64,000 bases of DNA from Canna indica (lineage: Eukaryota > Streptophyta > Magnoliopsida > Zingiberales > Cannaceae). The notes beneath the pieces were generated by a model that saw only the letters and a list, made by a program, of their open reading frames with translations, made no database searches and had not been told where the DNA came from. Shown here piece by piece: positions 1-11,370 of this stretch (positions are counted from its first letter, which is position 1; each line of letters begins with the position of its first letter). The DNA lies in contig CP136894.1 of NCBI GenBank assembly GCA_034359265.1, forward strand, positions 34,828,501-34,892,500. Reading direction: 5' to 3'. Both the position numbers and the translations under genes were made by a program.

Positions 1-579
1 AAACACTATAGTAGTAGACCATGACAAGGGTGACAACATGAGAAGTGTATAAGGTTTAGGCCTTGCTATCAATAGGTTTTAGTGGATTCGTAGAGTTCTA
101 CCCACTACACGAAAATGGCCAAATATGGGCAGTATAAAATCCACGTCAACAAGTTGTGCCTGTTTATCTACGGATAAATAGACAAGTTTTCTTTTGATTC
201 AGGCGCCATGAGTTGTCGTCGGTTTACATCCAATATAAATTATATATTAGATTTTTGGGATACCTACAAAATGCCGATATCCCAAAGATAATTAGAATTT
301 TTTTGGATACCGATGGAGAGACTGTACCCAATAATTTTTTTCATGTGCTTTACTAGCACCTGCATTCATATTTATTGCCCTTACACAACCAGCACCAATT
401 TATGTGGCTGTTGGCACCAGTTTTCATATACAATATGCACCGGTATTCCTCATTGTGTAGGGTAGGGCATTACAGAGTATCTTCTCAAGATGAATTGGAA
501 CCAACAACTAAACTATCACTAAATTGGATGAGCAAATACAATTTGATGATGTTAAGACAAGATTTGCTTTGTTGTGTAC
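1..579 (-). other. intron of the pectin acetylesterase gene, with a possible CACTA end
   Basis: No coding similarity is visible on either strand. The stretch follows the donor site of exon 3 of the minus-strand pectin acetylesterase gene and I find no next exon (the expected coding block with a conserved Asn-Trp-Asn-Arg and Tyr-Cys-Asp-Gly is absent), so it is read as intron reaching the window edge. At 103 there is CACTACACGAAAATGG, which looks like a CACTA-type terminus, but no inverted mate was found, so an insertion here is only a suggestion. Confidence 0.45.
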
Positions 580-1265
580 CTGGGTTGTAGGCTCGGGTAA
601 TGCTCAAGATTCCTGAGAAAGCAAGTTGTGTAGCCATTTGTTTGGACGAGCCTAAACGGGTGTTCTTTCGAACTAGACAAGTAGTTACATTGTTGCACCA
701 TCCTCCTCCCTGAACATAGCCAAGCAAGAACAATATTCATGATAAACAACAGAAACTTTAAATAGCAGGTTGACGCAAATCGTGTTTGATCATGGACCCT
801 TCATATTCGATTATTTCAGACTTCATGATTTCTTCAAGTTAACAGAACTCCTTGGACAAAAATGGATCTATATCCTTAGTACAATTATGATTATCAGCCA
901 AACTTGTTTAGGATTAATGGAAATGTGATGTACCTCCAGATGAACCAACCAATTATTAATCCCTGAACCAGAACCTGGAGATAAATGATAAGCTGGGGGA
1001 CTTCCATCCAAACATACTGCAGAGTATATTACATCAATCAACTGGTTGGACAATCTGCTGTGTTTTTATTTAAAAAATGAAAGAAAGAAACATCTAGATT
1101 ATTCACAAAGAGAGAAAGCCAATTCCGAATAGCATAATTAACCGCACCTGCGCCTTTGGCTACAGCACTTTGGACATATGTAATATCTACAAAATCTGCT
1201 TCAACTTTCAGGAGTATCAATCCAACGAGAGCATAAATCCATGTATATGATATAGCACCTAACAT
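580..1265 (-). CDS. pectin acetylesterase, 5' part (exons 1-3)
   Basis: Pectin acetylesterases (CE13/Notum family) remove acetyl groups from pectin in the cell wall. Three exons are seen on the minus strand: 1148-1265 (signal peptide and N-terminus, 39 codons plus one base), 934-1016 ([19 protein letters not shown] then INNWLVHLE) and 580-709 ([11 protein letters not shown] then [11 protein letters not shown] and FSGILS). All junctions are GT-AG and the phases (1, 0, 1) join without a break. The blocks [28 protein letters not shown] and RKNTRLGSS are family hallmarks. The ATG at 1263-1265 is followed by a hydrophobic stretch ([10 protein letters not shown]) that suits a secretory signal. No stop or frameshift is seen. 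The catalytic Ser, Asp and His would lie in later exons, left of the window. The gene looks intact as far as visible; it may be a working gene or a well-kept pseudogene. Confidence 0.88.
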
Positions 1266-1533
1266 TCTGCAAAAAGAATATAAAAGGGGGATTTATGACC
1301 ACAAAGTAATTTGAACCCATGAATGAGGAAAAGAAAAAAGTATGAGATTTTATGATCACCAAATAACATTATTTCTTTTCTGCACAAGGAAAAACAGAGA
1401 AAAATTACGAGCTTGCAAATATATGATAATCAAAGTAGGGAAAGAGAAAGTAAGAGATCTTCAAAGGGTAATATTCTGAATCTGAATTCAATAAAAAGGG
1501 GAAGCTATCGTGATCCAAGCCCAAATCACTAAT
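1266..1533 (-). other. upstream flank of the pectin acetylesterase gene
   Basis: AT-rich sequence directly 5' of the ATG at 1265, expected to hold the 5' untranslated region and perhaps a 5' leader intron or the promoter. No clear TATA box position could be chosen and no other coding signal was seen. Confidence 0.3.
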
Positions 1534-2418
1534 GATATGTTTGTTTCATTGGATAGGATAGGATTGGATAATAAATGGGAGATGATTGGATATGAATATT
1601 TTAAATCCGGTGTACATCAGATATCATATTAAATTTAGAGTAAATTACACGGAATCCCTCTCGACTATAGTCGATGTGCACAAAGACTATCTAAACTACC
1701 AAGTGTGCACGGAACCCCCCTCGACTACACTTTTTGTTAAAATAATCCTCTTCTGTTAGCCCGTCCGTTAGTAACTTAACGGTAAAACTCTCACGTGCGT
1801 AGAACCCCACTCCCCAGTGCCACGTGGCAGTAATCTCCACCCTCCATCTCATCCGACGGTCATCACTTCTTCTTCTACCCATCCCTCACCTACCTACACT
1901 CCTCCCCTTGCCCTAGACTTCACCACCGCCGCCGGAGGGGGAGGAGGAGGAGGAGGAATTTGCCGGCGACCTCCTCCTCCTCTTCTTCTTCTTCTAGAGG
2001 GGGATTCTTGAGGAGGAGATCGCCGGCGGCGGTGGTGGAGTCTAGGGCAAGGGGAGGAGTGTAGGTAGGTGAGAGATGGGTAGAAGAAAAAGTGATGGCT
2101 GTCAGATTAGATGGAGGGTGGAGATTGCTGCCACGTGGCACTGGGAGGGGGGTTCTGCGCACGTGGGAGTTTTACCGTTAAGTTACTAACGGACATGAGT
2201 TATTTGAACAAAAAGTGTAGTCAAGGGAGGTTTCGTGCACACTTAGTAGTTTAGGTAATCTTTGCGCAGATCCACTATTGTCGAGGGAGGTTCCGTGTAA
2301 TTTACCATTAATTTTATATGATTCTAATCCTATTTTTCCTAATCAATGCACTAAACAAACAACAGATTCAAATCTATATCTTATTCTATCTTTCTTAATC
2401 CTATGAAGCAAACAAGCA
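1534..2418. mobile_element. MITE (TGCTTGTTTG family) split by a foldback element
   Basis: The left end (GATATGTTTGTTTCATTGG) and right end (CCTATGAAGCAAACAAGCA) form imperfect inverted repeats and match the ends of an uninterrupted 144-bp copy at 23972-24115. The flanks are CTAAT (1529-1533) and CTTAT (2419-2423), a probable 5-bp target duplication with one change. Without the inserted foldback (1640-2305) the MITE would be about 220 bp. Confidence 0.65.
1640..2305. mobile_element. 666-bp foldback element with arms of about 320 bp
   Basis: The left end GTAAATTACACGGAA and the right end TTCCGTGTAATTTAC are inverted, and the symmetry continues through the whole element (for example CTCGACTACAC near 1720 against GTGTAGTCAAG near 2215, and TGCCACGTGGCA on both sides). 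The arms meet near 1975 in GGA/TCC-rich microsatellite. No transposase is present. A clear target duplication was not found. The superfamily is unassigned; long inverted arms are common in Mutator-type MITEs. Confidence 0.75.
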
Positions 2419-4382
2419 CTTATAAGATTAAACTGCAATACTCAATGTCCTCATATAGTGAGAAGGTTTAAAGACTATTTTTATACAGAAATCATTGAGG
2501 CCAACTTGGCCTACAATTCTGTATCCAACCATGCCTAACCATGCCAGCTTATAGATGAAGCCTGCTAGTTGTTTAGTAGAAGGTTGTCTAGCTGCATTGT
2601 GCAGCGTAATTGCAGTAAACTAATGTCATCTCATCATTCCCAATCTTTAGGTAAAAGCGTTGAAAACTTAGATAACGGCAATTCAAAAGCAAGTTAGTAG
2701 CAGACATATATACACAACAGGGACTAGGGTCCAAATCAATGTGGGTGAAGGTAATATAAAAAGATGCATAGTCAAAGAAAAGTAGAAATAAATCGATTAA
2801 AAAGTTGAAGAATGTTGCTGCGACCAGAGAATCCAAGCATGAGAAAACATAGCTTCTATATTCAGGTCTTAATATCTCCATGAAAAAAGAATGGAAGCGA
2901 GAAAAGAACGCAGTAGAAGTTGGCGGAAAACCTACTTTAAGCTTTCAGCGATGCCTTAGATGGAACAAAGAGAGAAATGTACTTTAATAGGAGAAATGGA
3001 TGGCGTAAAGTGGATAAGGATTTGGAGAAAAAGGTAAGATGTTAAAGCTAAGGCAAGGATTTCAAAATGGTATGAGAATATAAATATATAATTTATTTCT
3101 TATCATTGTATTACTCAAATGCCCAAAATTAGAAAAAATAGAATATTTATTGTCATAAAAAGCTAAAATTCAGCAAAATCAATATAATAATACACTTTCC
3201 ATAAAAAAGAAAATTAGAAAAAGGAGAATCTAACAAAATATCTTCGCTGACAGTTGCTTCCTCTGAAATAGAATAACTTATCAGAATGATTCTTCCCTTT
3301 CTCTCCCAGGAAAAAAAGGAATTTGTCTTTCTTTGGATGTATAATGGCAACATGCACAGGAGGACATCCGCTTTGCATCAAACACAGTGAGTTCCAGATA
3401 ATTTCGATGAAATACTTCTTGCACCAACTAAGTTTCACTCAAACAAAGGATTCAGATTTCCTGAAAGTAAAATACCGCGGAAAGAACTCTTTCCTAGTTG
3501 AAAATGGTGCAGACAAATTGAAGCCAATGGATCTTCGAATTGCCCCCCTGAACTCGAAGAACAAAAGTATGAAATCTTAAATCATATACATTCAAGCAAG
3601 TTCGAAAATAATTTACCAGAATGAAGAAGCTAAATCCATGACGATTCCATTATTTTGGTTTCTTTTTGTTCAATCTGGAAAACGAAAAAAAGAGAGAAGG
3701 AAATAGGAAGGGGAGAGACACTTCACCTGACAAAACTGGAAGATGTATCCCCGGCTAATTCGGATAAGGCCTCTCACCAGCGAAAAATATGAGGCACTAT
3801 GCTCTCCAATACTCCATTTACAAACAAATAAATAAGTAGACAAAAATTTCCTTAATTTCCAACTTTAAGGAAAAAAATAAAGCACAAAAAGAAGTCCAAG
3901 CATCAAACAAGAACAATGCTGAAGACAATGCTGGCTGTCTTTTCTCGGGACTCGAGATTGTGGCAGAAACAGCGAACGCGGGTTTAGTAAAGAGGCCACC
4001 GTCCTAATAAATTTGGATACTTTATTCTGGCAAAGGCATGAGTTAACCAATAGTAAGTTTCAAAGTTATATAATATTAACATTTTTCAAACCATGGTCAA
4101 ATAGTAGTTTTTTTATATACAATTTTGGGCCGAAATTACTAAAATTTTAAACAAAATTTGTTTTCTTGTCAAATAGTAGTTTTATATCAATTTTTACATT
4201 TTGTTTATTAAGCCGTTAAGATAATAATAAAATATTTTTTAACACTTTTAGCGCATGTCATATCATATTAGTTTATTATAATATATTTTAACATGTCATT
4301 GTGTGGTGGAAAAATGATAATTTTACTACAATCAATCAAACTGGAAGTATCACATATAATGACCTCATCAAGACTCACTCAT
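2419..4382. other. intergenic, nothing identified
   Basis: AT-rich sequence with scattered short open frames on both strands and no recognisable motif. The stretch 4080-4330, rich in T-runs with TCAAATAGTAGTTTT repeated at about 4096 and 4168, may be another small non-autonomous element, but ends were not defined. Confidence 0.35.
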
Positions 4383-4469
4383 TCATGTGTACAGGCTGTA
4401 GCTTGGGTCGACTGCGTGCAATAAGAGGATCGAAAATGCCTCAAAGTATCCATTCCCCGCAATAAGAGG

Positions 4470-5035
4470 ATCGCATATGGCAATGGCCTGTGCCTGGGTC
4501 GGCCCAGGCCCGAGCTCGGGCAAGCCCATTGACCTTCGGGTTGTGCCAAGTATGGCTCGGCCAATACTCATGGCCCGGATGCTCAAAGGGGAGATCCAAC
4601 CTGAGCCCGCCCGCCTCTTAGGGCTCGGGGCGGCCCGAAATATTAAAAATAGAAATATATGATCGATAGTGAGATTCAAACTGTGTGTATATACATATAT
4701 ATAAAAAGTAAAGTCAATCAGTAAGACTTTAACTAGCCTGCCATTTGCTGCGCCAGGCTGGCATAGCCAGATTGACGCAAACCAGGCTGGCCTAGTCAAA
4801 CAGGCGGAGACCAGGCTAGGCTTGGGTGGCGCCAGGCCTAGCCTGTTGGCATACATAGAGCCAGGCCTGGCTGGCTTGGCATGGTCCGCTTTTGGGCCGT
4901 GCCGAGCACGACCCATGTGCTCAAGGGGGCGAGCCTAGCCCGCCCCTTGGGCACAGACGGGTCGTGCCCGACCCAGCCCGAAACTTTTCGGGCCGAGCTC
5001 GTGCCGCCCATGGGCGAGCCCGACCCATTGTCACC
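4470..5035. repeat. GC-rich hAT-like repeat
   Basis: The region is packed with degenerate GGCCCGA/TCGGGCC words such as CGGGCCGAGCTCG and GGGCACAGACGGGTCG. It ends near 5034 with the complement of AGAGGTGACAATGGGTCGGG, resembling the terminal type of many plant Ac/Tam3-like hAT elements, and begins near 4475 with a similar GGCAATGGCC word. Target duplications were not found, so the class is an inference. The long open frames here, such as 4383-4916 on the minus strand, come from the GC-rich composition. Confidence 0.35.
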
Positions 5036-5050
5036 TCTATTATCTCATTC

Positions 5051-6268
5051 TCTTTTTTTGCAATAAAGAAAAAAATTATTAATTAACTCGCATGGAGGAG
5101 GTTAATTTCGAAAATAAAGAAAAAAAGTATTTTCAAATTAAAATATATATTTTTTCATTCAAATATTTAATCTCACCAAACAAAAATGACTTAATTAAGA
5201 TTAAGAAATTTTTGTCTTTACCATTACAAAATGGTTAATTACATCATATATCCGAACTTTTACTCTCTCTCCCTAATATATCTTGTCTTTTTATTTGTAT
5301 CAAATGAGATATCTAACTTTTATTTCCTTTCAATTATATCTTGTTGTTAATATTCTATTATATCTCCCGTTGGAATATTGACGTGGACATGCTGACTTGG
5401 ATTAGCAATCCAGTCAGCAATCCCCGTCTACTTCACCTCCACCTCGCTTACCATCTTTCGTGCTTCGCCTTCTTCCTCCTCCCTTAGAAACCCCCGTTCT
5501 ACTCCGCTTCCATGTCTGTTGCCGCCGCCTCCTCCTCCTTTGACATTCAGCCCCCGCCACCTCGTGCTCTCCTCTTCAACCTTGTTTCCAACCCATGGCA
5601 CAGTATCCCTCTTGGGTTCTCGCCCGCTACCGCCTCCAACGACATCCTCTGCTACATCTCCGACGACGCTGGATTTAGAAATATCAAACTATCTTGAGGA
5701 GGCAGAGGAGTATACATTCATACTGCATATCGAGAAATATCGAACTATCTTGAGGCGACGATTGTTTGATCCCCTCACCAGTGGACGAAAGGCTGGAATT
5801 GGATCTCTGAAGGTACTTAGAGCTTGCACCGATCGAGTGGTGGATGTTACATCATTGTATTAAAACAAGCAAAAAACAAAATTTTAATCAAATTTATTTC
5901 ATAAATTTGTCTTTGCAGTCGATCAGGCAATAGAAGAGGAGTGAAGATTGAAGTAGGAAGAGGGGTCGAGTGCTATTGTACTTTCTGTAGTTGGGAACAC
6001 CTTGTGACACATTTTAAGGCAAATATTTTCAAGAATGCGCTGCATTTGGCTGGTGGTCCGATTTAGAGTACTATGATCTTCATTATTTATTGGTTTTGGC
6101 CTTCCGTTGCTCGATCTTTGGGAAAGATTAGATCTTGTGGAGGTTCGTGAAGTACAATTGAGATTTTGGGTCACCATTTTATTCTTGTAGGAGTTCTTTT
6201 GTGGAAGACTGCTGACCTCCTCTGATTTGGTCGATAGGCACAAAAAGGTGGGATCTCGTGGAGGAGTT
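5051..6268. other. unassigned stretch with a short open frame
   Basis: An ATG at 5512 in GC-rich context opens 61 codons (MSVAAASSSFDIQPPPPRAL onward) and the overlapping frame from 5519 runs 114 codons. The composition from 5440 to 5850 looks like a first exon, with CT-rich leader before the ATG, but no family was recognised, and 5880-6240 is broken by stops in all frames. It may be a captured gene fragment or a decayed gene. Confidence 0.3.
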
Positions 6269-6834
6269 TGTTGAAAGATGAAAAGACTCCTAATAAACCA
6301 AGCTTTTAAGTGTCTTTAGTATGGAATAATTAGCTCTAATGGTGGTTTAATATTACATTATATTTCTCATTTAAGTTGATCATGTAACTCATGTTTTAAT
6401 GGTGGTTTAATATTGCATTTATGGTGATCATGTAACTCATGTTTTGAAGTCTTTAAATATGATGTATTTCAATGCATGAATAAGCAATAAGAAGTAGAGA
6501 TTTTGTAAAGTCCACACAATCTATTTTCTTTCCTTCTTCTTCTTCCGTTGTAACTCATGTGCAACCAGGGGCGAAGCCATAAAATTATTTTAGGATGGGC
6601 AAAATATAAAATCACACGTGAAGAAGCATTTTATAATATTTTTAGAAGGGGCAATTTAATCTATTTATGTAATAAAATACTAATATATATATAATATATA
6701 AAATGAGACCAATGTTAGAGGGGGCAATTGCCCCCTCTTGACATTATACCGGCTCCGCCACTGTGTACAACTGACTCTTAGTTGTAACTCTCCTTAAAGA
6801 TTGCTCCGCCCTTGTGCTATATTTTCTTCCAACA
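6269..6834 (+). repeat. 5' LTR of copia element 1
   Basis: Starts TGTTGAAAGATG and ends TTCTTCCAACA directly before the primer site. Length is 566 bp with the hAT MITE, about 360 bp without it. The right edge is firm because of the primer site; the left edge is inferred from the TGTTG start, since there is no second LTR to compare. Confidence 0.6.
6566..6763. mobile_element. hAT-type MITE inside the copia LTR
   Basis: Ends CAGGGGCGAAGCC and GGCTCCGCCACTG are inverted repeats with two mismatches in 13. Flanks TGTGCAAC (6558-6565) and TGTACAAC (6764-6771) make an 8-bp target duplication with one change. The 198-bp AT-rich interior has no coding potential. Confidence 0.88.
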
Positions 6835-6836
6835 TT

Positions 6837-6848
6837 TGGTATCAGAAC
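6837..6848 (+). other. primer binding site of copia element 1
   Basis: TGGTATCAGAAC follows the LTR end by two bases and is complementary to the 3' end of plant initiator tRNA-Met, the usual primer of plant copia elements. Confidence 0.8.
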
Positions 6849-6903
6849 CATTTGTTGGCACTATCAAGAGTTGGTTTAGGCTCTTTCGAAGGTTTCGAGA
6901 TCA

Positions 6904-7800
6904 ATGGCTTCTGGGTTTGGTGTCGGATTTGTCCAACCTCAAATCCTGAGGTTTGACGGGAAGAATTTTGAGCATTGGAAGATCTAGATGGAGGTGTTAT
7001 TCAATTTTCAGGAGCTAATCGAGATCATTGAAGATGGGTTCGAGGAGCCAGAGACACCGACGAATTTAACACCAGAAGAATAGATCGAAGACGTTGAAGG
7101 ATGAGCGCAAGAAAGATCCTAAGACACTATTTTACATCTTTCAAGCGGTGGATTCTTCTATTTTCGAGAATGTGGCAAATGCGAAGACGGTGAAGGAGGC
7201 GTGGGATTCTCTTATCAAGGCATACAAAGGCGTTGAGAAGGTCCAGAAGGTTGTCTGCAGACTCTTCATCGATAATTTGAGCTTCTTTAAATGGAGAAGT
7301 CCGAGTCTATTTCTGATTATTTCTCGCGGACGTTGGCACTTGTCAATCAAATGAAGGACAACGATGAGACAATCACTAACCAACAAATCGTTGAGAAGGT
7401 TCTTCGGACATTGACGTTACAGTTCGAGTACATCGTGACGTCTATTGAGGAGTCTCGAGATCTCTCCACCACGTTGGTTGATGATTTGATGGGCTCTTTG
7501 CAAGTCCACGAGCAGCGGCTCATGGAGAAGACCAAGATTGTGGAGGAAGCTCTACAGAGCCAGTTGGTGTTACAAGATGAGAAGAAGGGTTCTTCTACTC
7601 AGAAAAAGGGAGAAATGGCGGCAAGAGAAGAGTTCAGGAGAAGAAAAGGACAAGTCACGAATTCAATGTTACAAGTGTAAGAAATTTGGGCATTACAAGT
7701 CTGAATGCCGCAACAAAAGAGGCAAAGGTTCAAATGTACAAGCCAAGCTTGGAAGCTCCGGTGATAGCGGAGACGAGGCTGATAAAATCTTGTTGTTCAC
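6904..7800 (+). pseudogene. copia element 1 gag (broken)
   Basis: Capsid/nucleocapsid part. The start ATGGCTTCTGG leads into a typical UBN2-type gag opening (LRFDGKNFEHWKI). A stop replaces the Trp expected after WKI near 6988, and another stop is at 7081. The frame then moves: residues with VDSSIFENVANAKTVKEAWD lie in the frame from 7094, and SESISDYFSRTLALVNQMKD in the frame from 7291. A zinc knuckle CYKCKKFGHYKSEC (CX2CX4HX4C) follows at about 7669-7710 in a third frame. Stops and shifts rule out a working product. Confidence 0.85.
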
Positions 7801-8983
7801 ATGTGATGTAGTTGTGGAGAATCAAAAGAATGCTTGGTACTTAGACATAGGCTGTAGTAACCACATGTGTGGTGTGAAGGAGTTATTCTCGAAGCTTGAT
7901 AGTAGCTTCCGTTCGGAGGTGAAATTTGGGAACAATTCAAAGGTTCCTATCATGGGGAAGGGAACAATCAACATCAAGGCGAATGATGGGTCGAATCAAT
8001 GCATCTCCGGCATGTATTATGTTCCCGACCTTCAAGAGAATTTTTTAAGCATGGGACAACTGTTCTAGCGTGGCTATCACATGGAGATCAAGGAAGGGCT
8101 TTGTATGATTTGATACAACAAACGAGACTTGATTGCAAAGGTAAAAATGACCCACAATCATCTTTTCCCTTTGTATATTAAGCATGCAACCTCATGTCTC
8201 AGTGCTTCAGTGCAAGACTCCTCATGGCTATGGCACAAGAGGTTCAGCCATGTGAATTTCAATAGCTTGAATTTATTATCATGCAAGAAGATGGTGCGTG
8301 GACTACCCGAGATTGTCCCTCCAAAGAAGCTATGTGATTCGTTTGTGATGAGAAAGAAGAGTAGAGAATCTTTCCCTTCAAGTCACTCATGGCGAGCCAA
8401 GAAGCTATTGGAGTTGGTGCACTCCGATCTTTGCGGACCTTTTGGTGAATCATCGAATCGATGGTATAAGTATTTTATTACCTTTATCGATGATTATAGC
8501 CGAAAAACATGGGTCTATTTCTTGAAGCAGAAATCATATACAATGGAGGCCTTCAAGGAGTTCAAGGCATATATGGAGAAGGAAAGCGTACATCAAATCC
8601 AGATCCTCTGAACCGATTGTGGTACAAAATATTTGGTGGGGGATGATTTCTTCAACCAAAGCAACATCAAGCATCAACTTACAACAAGGTACACACCTCA
8701 GCAAAATGGAGTTGCGGAGAGAAAGAATCGCACCATTATTGATATGGTTCGTACCAAGTTGCGTGCAAAACATTTGCCTAAGCAGTTTTGGGCGGAGGTA
8801 GTTGCTTGTGCTGTGTACTTGCTGAATCGGTGTCCAACTAAAGGTCTTGATCAGTTAAAGACTCTGGTGGAGGTGTGGAAAGGCCGAACACCCCCAGTTA
8901 ATTATTTTCGTGTGTTTGGGTGTATTGCTTATGCCCATGTTCCGAAGGAGATTCGCAAGAAGCTTGATGATAAGAGCGAGAAG
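7801..8983 (+). pseudogene. copia element 1 protease and integrase (broken, 3' cut)
   Basis: The protease site reads WYLDIGCSNHM near 7840, with Ile where the aspartic protease triad normally has Ser or Thr, so the active site is probably dead. The pre-integrase zinc region (WLWHKRFSHVNF) begins at about 8227. The integrase core follows, with HSDLCGPFGESS and FIDDYSRKTWV, and later TPQQNGVAERKNRT carrying the catalytic Glu. A TGA at 8609-8611 sits where the family has Arg before TDRGGE, a CGA-to-TGA change. The frame ends with a TAA formed by the adjoining LTR scrap at 8984. Confidence 0.87.
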
Positions 8984-9175
8984 TAACTTTTCGAAGAATC
9001 CCAAGCGTCGACGAGCGTCCTTGTCGATTTATCTGATTTCTTCAATTTTTTTGATCGCGGACATCGTATGCTAACCGACTTGGAACCTAAAAGTATGTCT
9101 CAATGAAACATTAGTTTCATGTTTGTTATCATCAAAACCGAGATTAAGACCAATGTTGAAAACCTTAGGCTAACA
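8984..9175 (-). repeat. LTR fragment of the TGTTGGCTTAGG copia family
   Basis: About 190 bp reading on the minus strand from TGTTAGCCTAAGG at 9175. It matches the first part of the LTRs at 27629-29258 (minus), 44987 and 50598, including CTCGGTTTTGATGATAAC and the ATGAAAC/AATGTTTC block. Only the 5' end of the LTR is present. It joins copia element 1 directly, so the two were fused by deletion or recombination. Confidence 0.8.
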
Positions 9176-11289
9176 AAAAAAACTTTTATTTCAAAATTAC
9201 CAAGTGCCCAGACTTTGCCTAAAATAAATCAGTTGGATAAAGAACAATACAATGTGCATTCTTATTTCTTTAACTTTACCCTCTAAAGTGTTCATACAGA
9301 ATTGGACTACCGAACTAAGAGTTGCCTAAACTTGTCTACCATGTTTCTTCAAACCTCAGCTTTCAATAATCTCAACGCCCTTGCAACCTTGGATAATCAC
9401 AACCCTGCAAGTAAATTTCTCCTAGTGACATTTTTCCTAATGTTGTATAGTTTATTAATTAATTAAGAAGATGAATAGTCCCACATAAGGAGTTTTTTTT
9501 CTTTATGGTGTCTTTTAATCTTCCAAGGATGCCAAGTGTTAAATTTTTAAGTGGTCTAATGAATGGTGAGTCATGGAGGCTCAATGGACTATTAGCCTAA
9601 ATATTAATAAATCAAAGATTGACAATTGGGCACTTGGGGCGGACGCGCCTTCACAGCCCAGAATATTTTTATTTTTATTCTTTTATAATTATTTGAATTT
9701 CAAATAGAGAGTTGTGTCTCTTCGAATTTAAATTTTCTTCAATTATCAAACTTTTTCATTTCTATTTAATGTGGGACTCGTCACCTTTTTCCTCCCCCGG
9801 CAACTTTAAGCATTCATTTTCCTTTGAGTGTTCTCGATTTAGGCTTTGTTGTATCCTAAGGTAAATTGCTTTCGATTGAAAAATAATATTACACTCAAGA
9901 TAGTGATTCACGCCTCGAAGTCATCTCCTCTCTAAAGCTCCAAATCTAACACCTAAAACATCAAAAACAATAAAAAGAAGAAGAAGCAAAGATAAAGAAA
10001 ATGATTATACCTGAGATTAAATTGAGAAAGACAGTTATTCTTGCTATCCAGTCCTCCTACCAAATGGTGTTTGTTCTTCCTACTTAAGTTATAGAATAAT
10101 GCATCACTTTTGATGAGCTATCCAATATTAGAAATCAAGATCACATTCAGAATGTATAAGATCAATAAGAGACGTTTTTTTCATTTAAAAATACCTATAG
10201 CAATTCAATTGTGACTTCGTTAGGCATGCTCTTTTACTCTTTTCCCACGGAACACCACAAATACCTCCAACAATTAGAATTCAAGTATGATAAAGAATAA
10301 AATTTAATCTTAAATTAAATAATCTATTCCTGAAACAAAATGGTAACAAGTATAGGTACCTTCCTAGATAAATAATCTCTCCTAAAAAAATAGTTGAACA
10401 TATCACTGTGAAAACAAGAGATAGTGATGTGAGTATTGCTATAAAAATAGGTCCTATATGGTTTGAATAGGTTTGACCTCATTGACTAGGTTTCACCCGA
10501 AGTGATTGAGGGAACAACTGACGTTTGGTATAATAAAAATTGATTAACTTCTTGATTGTCTTATATGGTGCTTTTTGTTGAAAAAGTTACTCGATGATTT
10601 TTATATATATTTGAATTTCTTCTTCAATGTTAGTATTATTTTTGTCTCTATGACCATAAAAAAAAAATTAGATAAGAACCTCAAACCTGAAGAAAATTGC
10701 AAAAAAGAGGTGAACACTGGGATGAAATTTGTTACTGTTGAAGTATCTTTCAGGCCAATATTATACAAGTTCAAACTCAATGTAAGCCTGAAAATTTGGA
10801 AGATAATGTTGGGTAGTTAGTATTGAGTCACCGATAGGATACATCAAAAACTCGGAAAGATAAAAGCATACCCAAGCAATGCAAGGAAGAACAATTTGAG
10901 AAACACCATAATGTCAGTGGTGAAGGTAAGCAATGCAACTAGTTTTTCTATCTCAAGCATACCCAATTATTTCTTTCCCAACCAGTCGTGGAGGTAAACA
11001 TCAAAAACTCGTAAGCAATGCAAAGCATAGCCAAGCATAGCCAGTTATTTCTGTCTCAAGTAATCAGTTTTTTTGGTCTCAAAGAGGAGCATAACTGGTT
11101 ATAACTCTCCATGGAAAAATCAATTACCTTCTGCATTCAGAGTATAAAGATTCAGCCAAGCCTTGTGGCATTTAAGACCTGAGAACAATTGTGCTCCTAT
11201 TTACAGAGGATAACACAAGGAATTAGTTTTCTGATGAAATATATATACTTCTGAGTGCTTCACTTTGATGTATGTTTATATTTGAAGGT
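9176..11289. other. unassigned AT-rich stretch, perhaps old LTR remains
   Basis: No protein family was recognised on either strand. The part 9460-9960, with GAATAGTCCCACATAAGG, a mid GC patch and then a TTTAGGCTTTGTTGTATCC tail, has the style of an old copia LTR, but no partner LTR or primer site was found. From 10860 to 11070 short words (CATCAAAAACTCG, AAGCAATGCAA, AAGCATACCCAAGC) recur. The 81-codon frame at 10575-10820 has no recognisable motif. Confidence 0.3.
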
Positions 11290-11370
11290 TTATCGATAAG
11301 CTTGATTAATATAACTAATTAGAAATGAACGAATGATGAATATTCTTCCGTAAAGAAAGAGACAAGATTG

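Larger units (their letters stand above)
6269..8983 (+). mobile_element. Ty1-copia element 1, truncated at its 3' end
   Basis: Order on the plus strand is LTR (6269-6834), primer site (6837-6848), gag with zinc knuckle, protease, integrase. This protease-integrase order defines copia. Reverse transcriptase, RNase H, the polypurine tract and the 3' LTR are missing: the coding stops at 8983, where an LTR scrap of another copia family begins. Several stops and frame changes show that it is dead. Confidence 0.85.

Noticed and set aside
103..480. Complete small CACTA element in the pectin acetylesterase intron
   Set aside because: Only one terminus-like word was found, with no inverted mate or 3-bp duplication.
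1817..2162. Proline/glycine-rich open frames on both strands
   Set aside because: They mirror each other because they are the two arms and GGA-rich centre of a foldback element.
4383..4916. 177-codon minus-strand open frame
   Set aside because: It lies in GC-rich degenerate repeat DNA, overlaps open frames on the other strand and has no known motif.
5928..6240. MULE transposase similarity (EHLVTHFKANIFKNAL)
   Set aside because: The likeness to the H-x-x-x-N-F region is weak, short and interrupted by stops.
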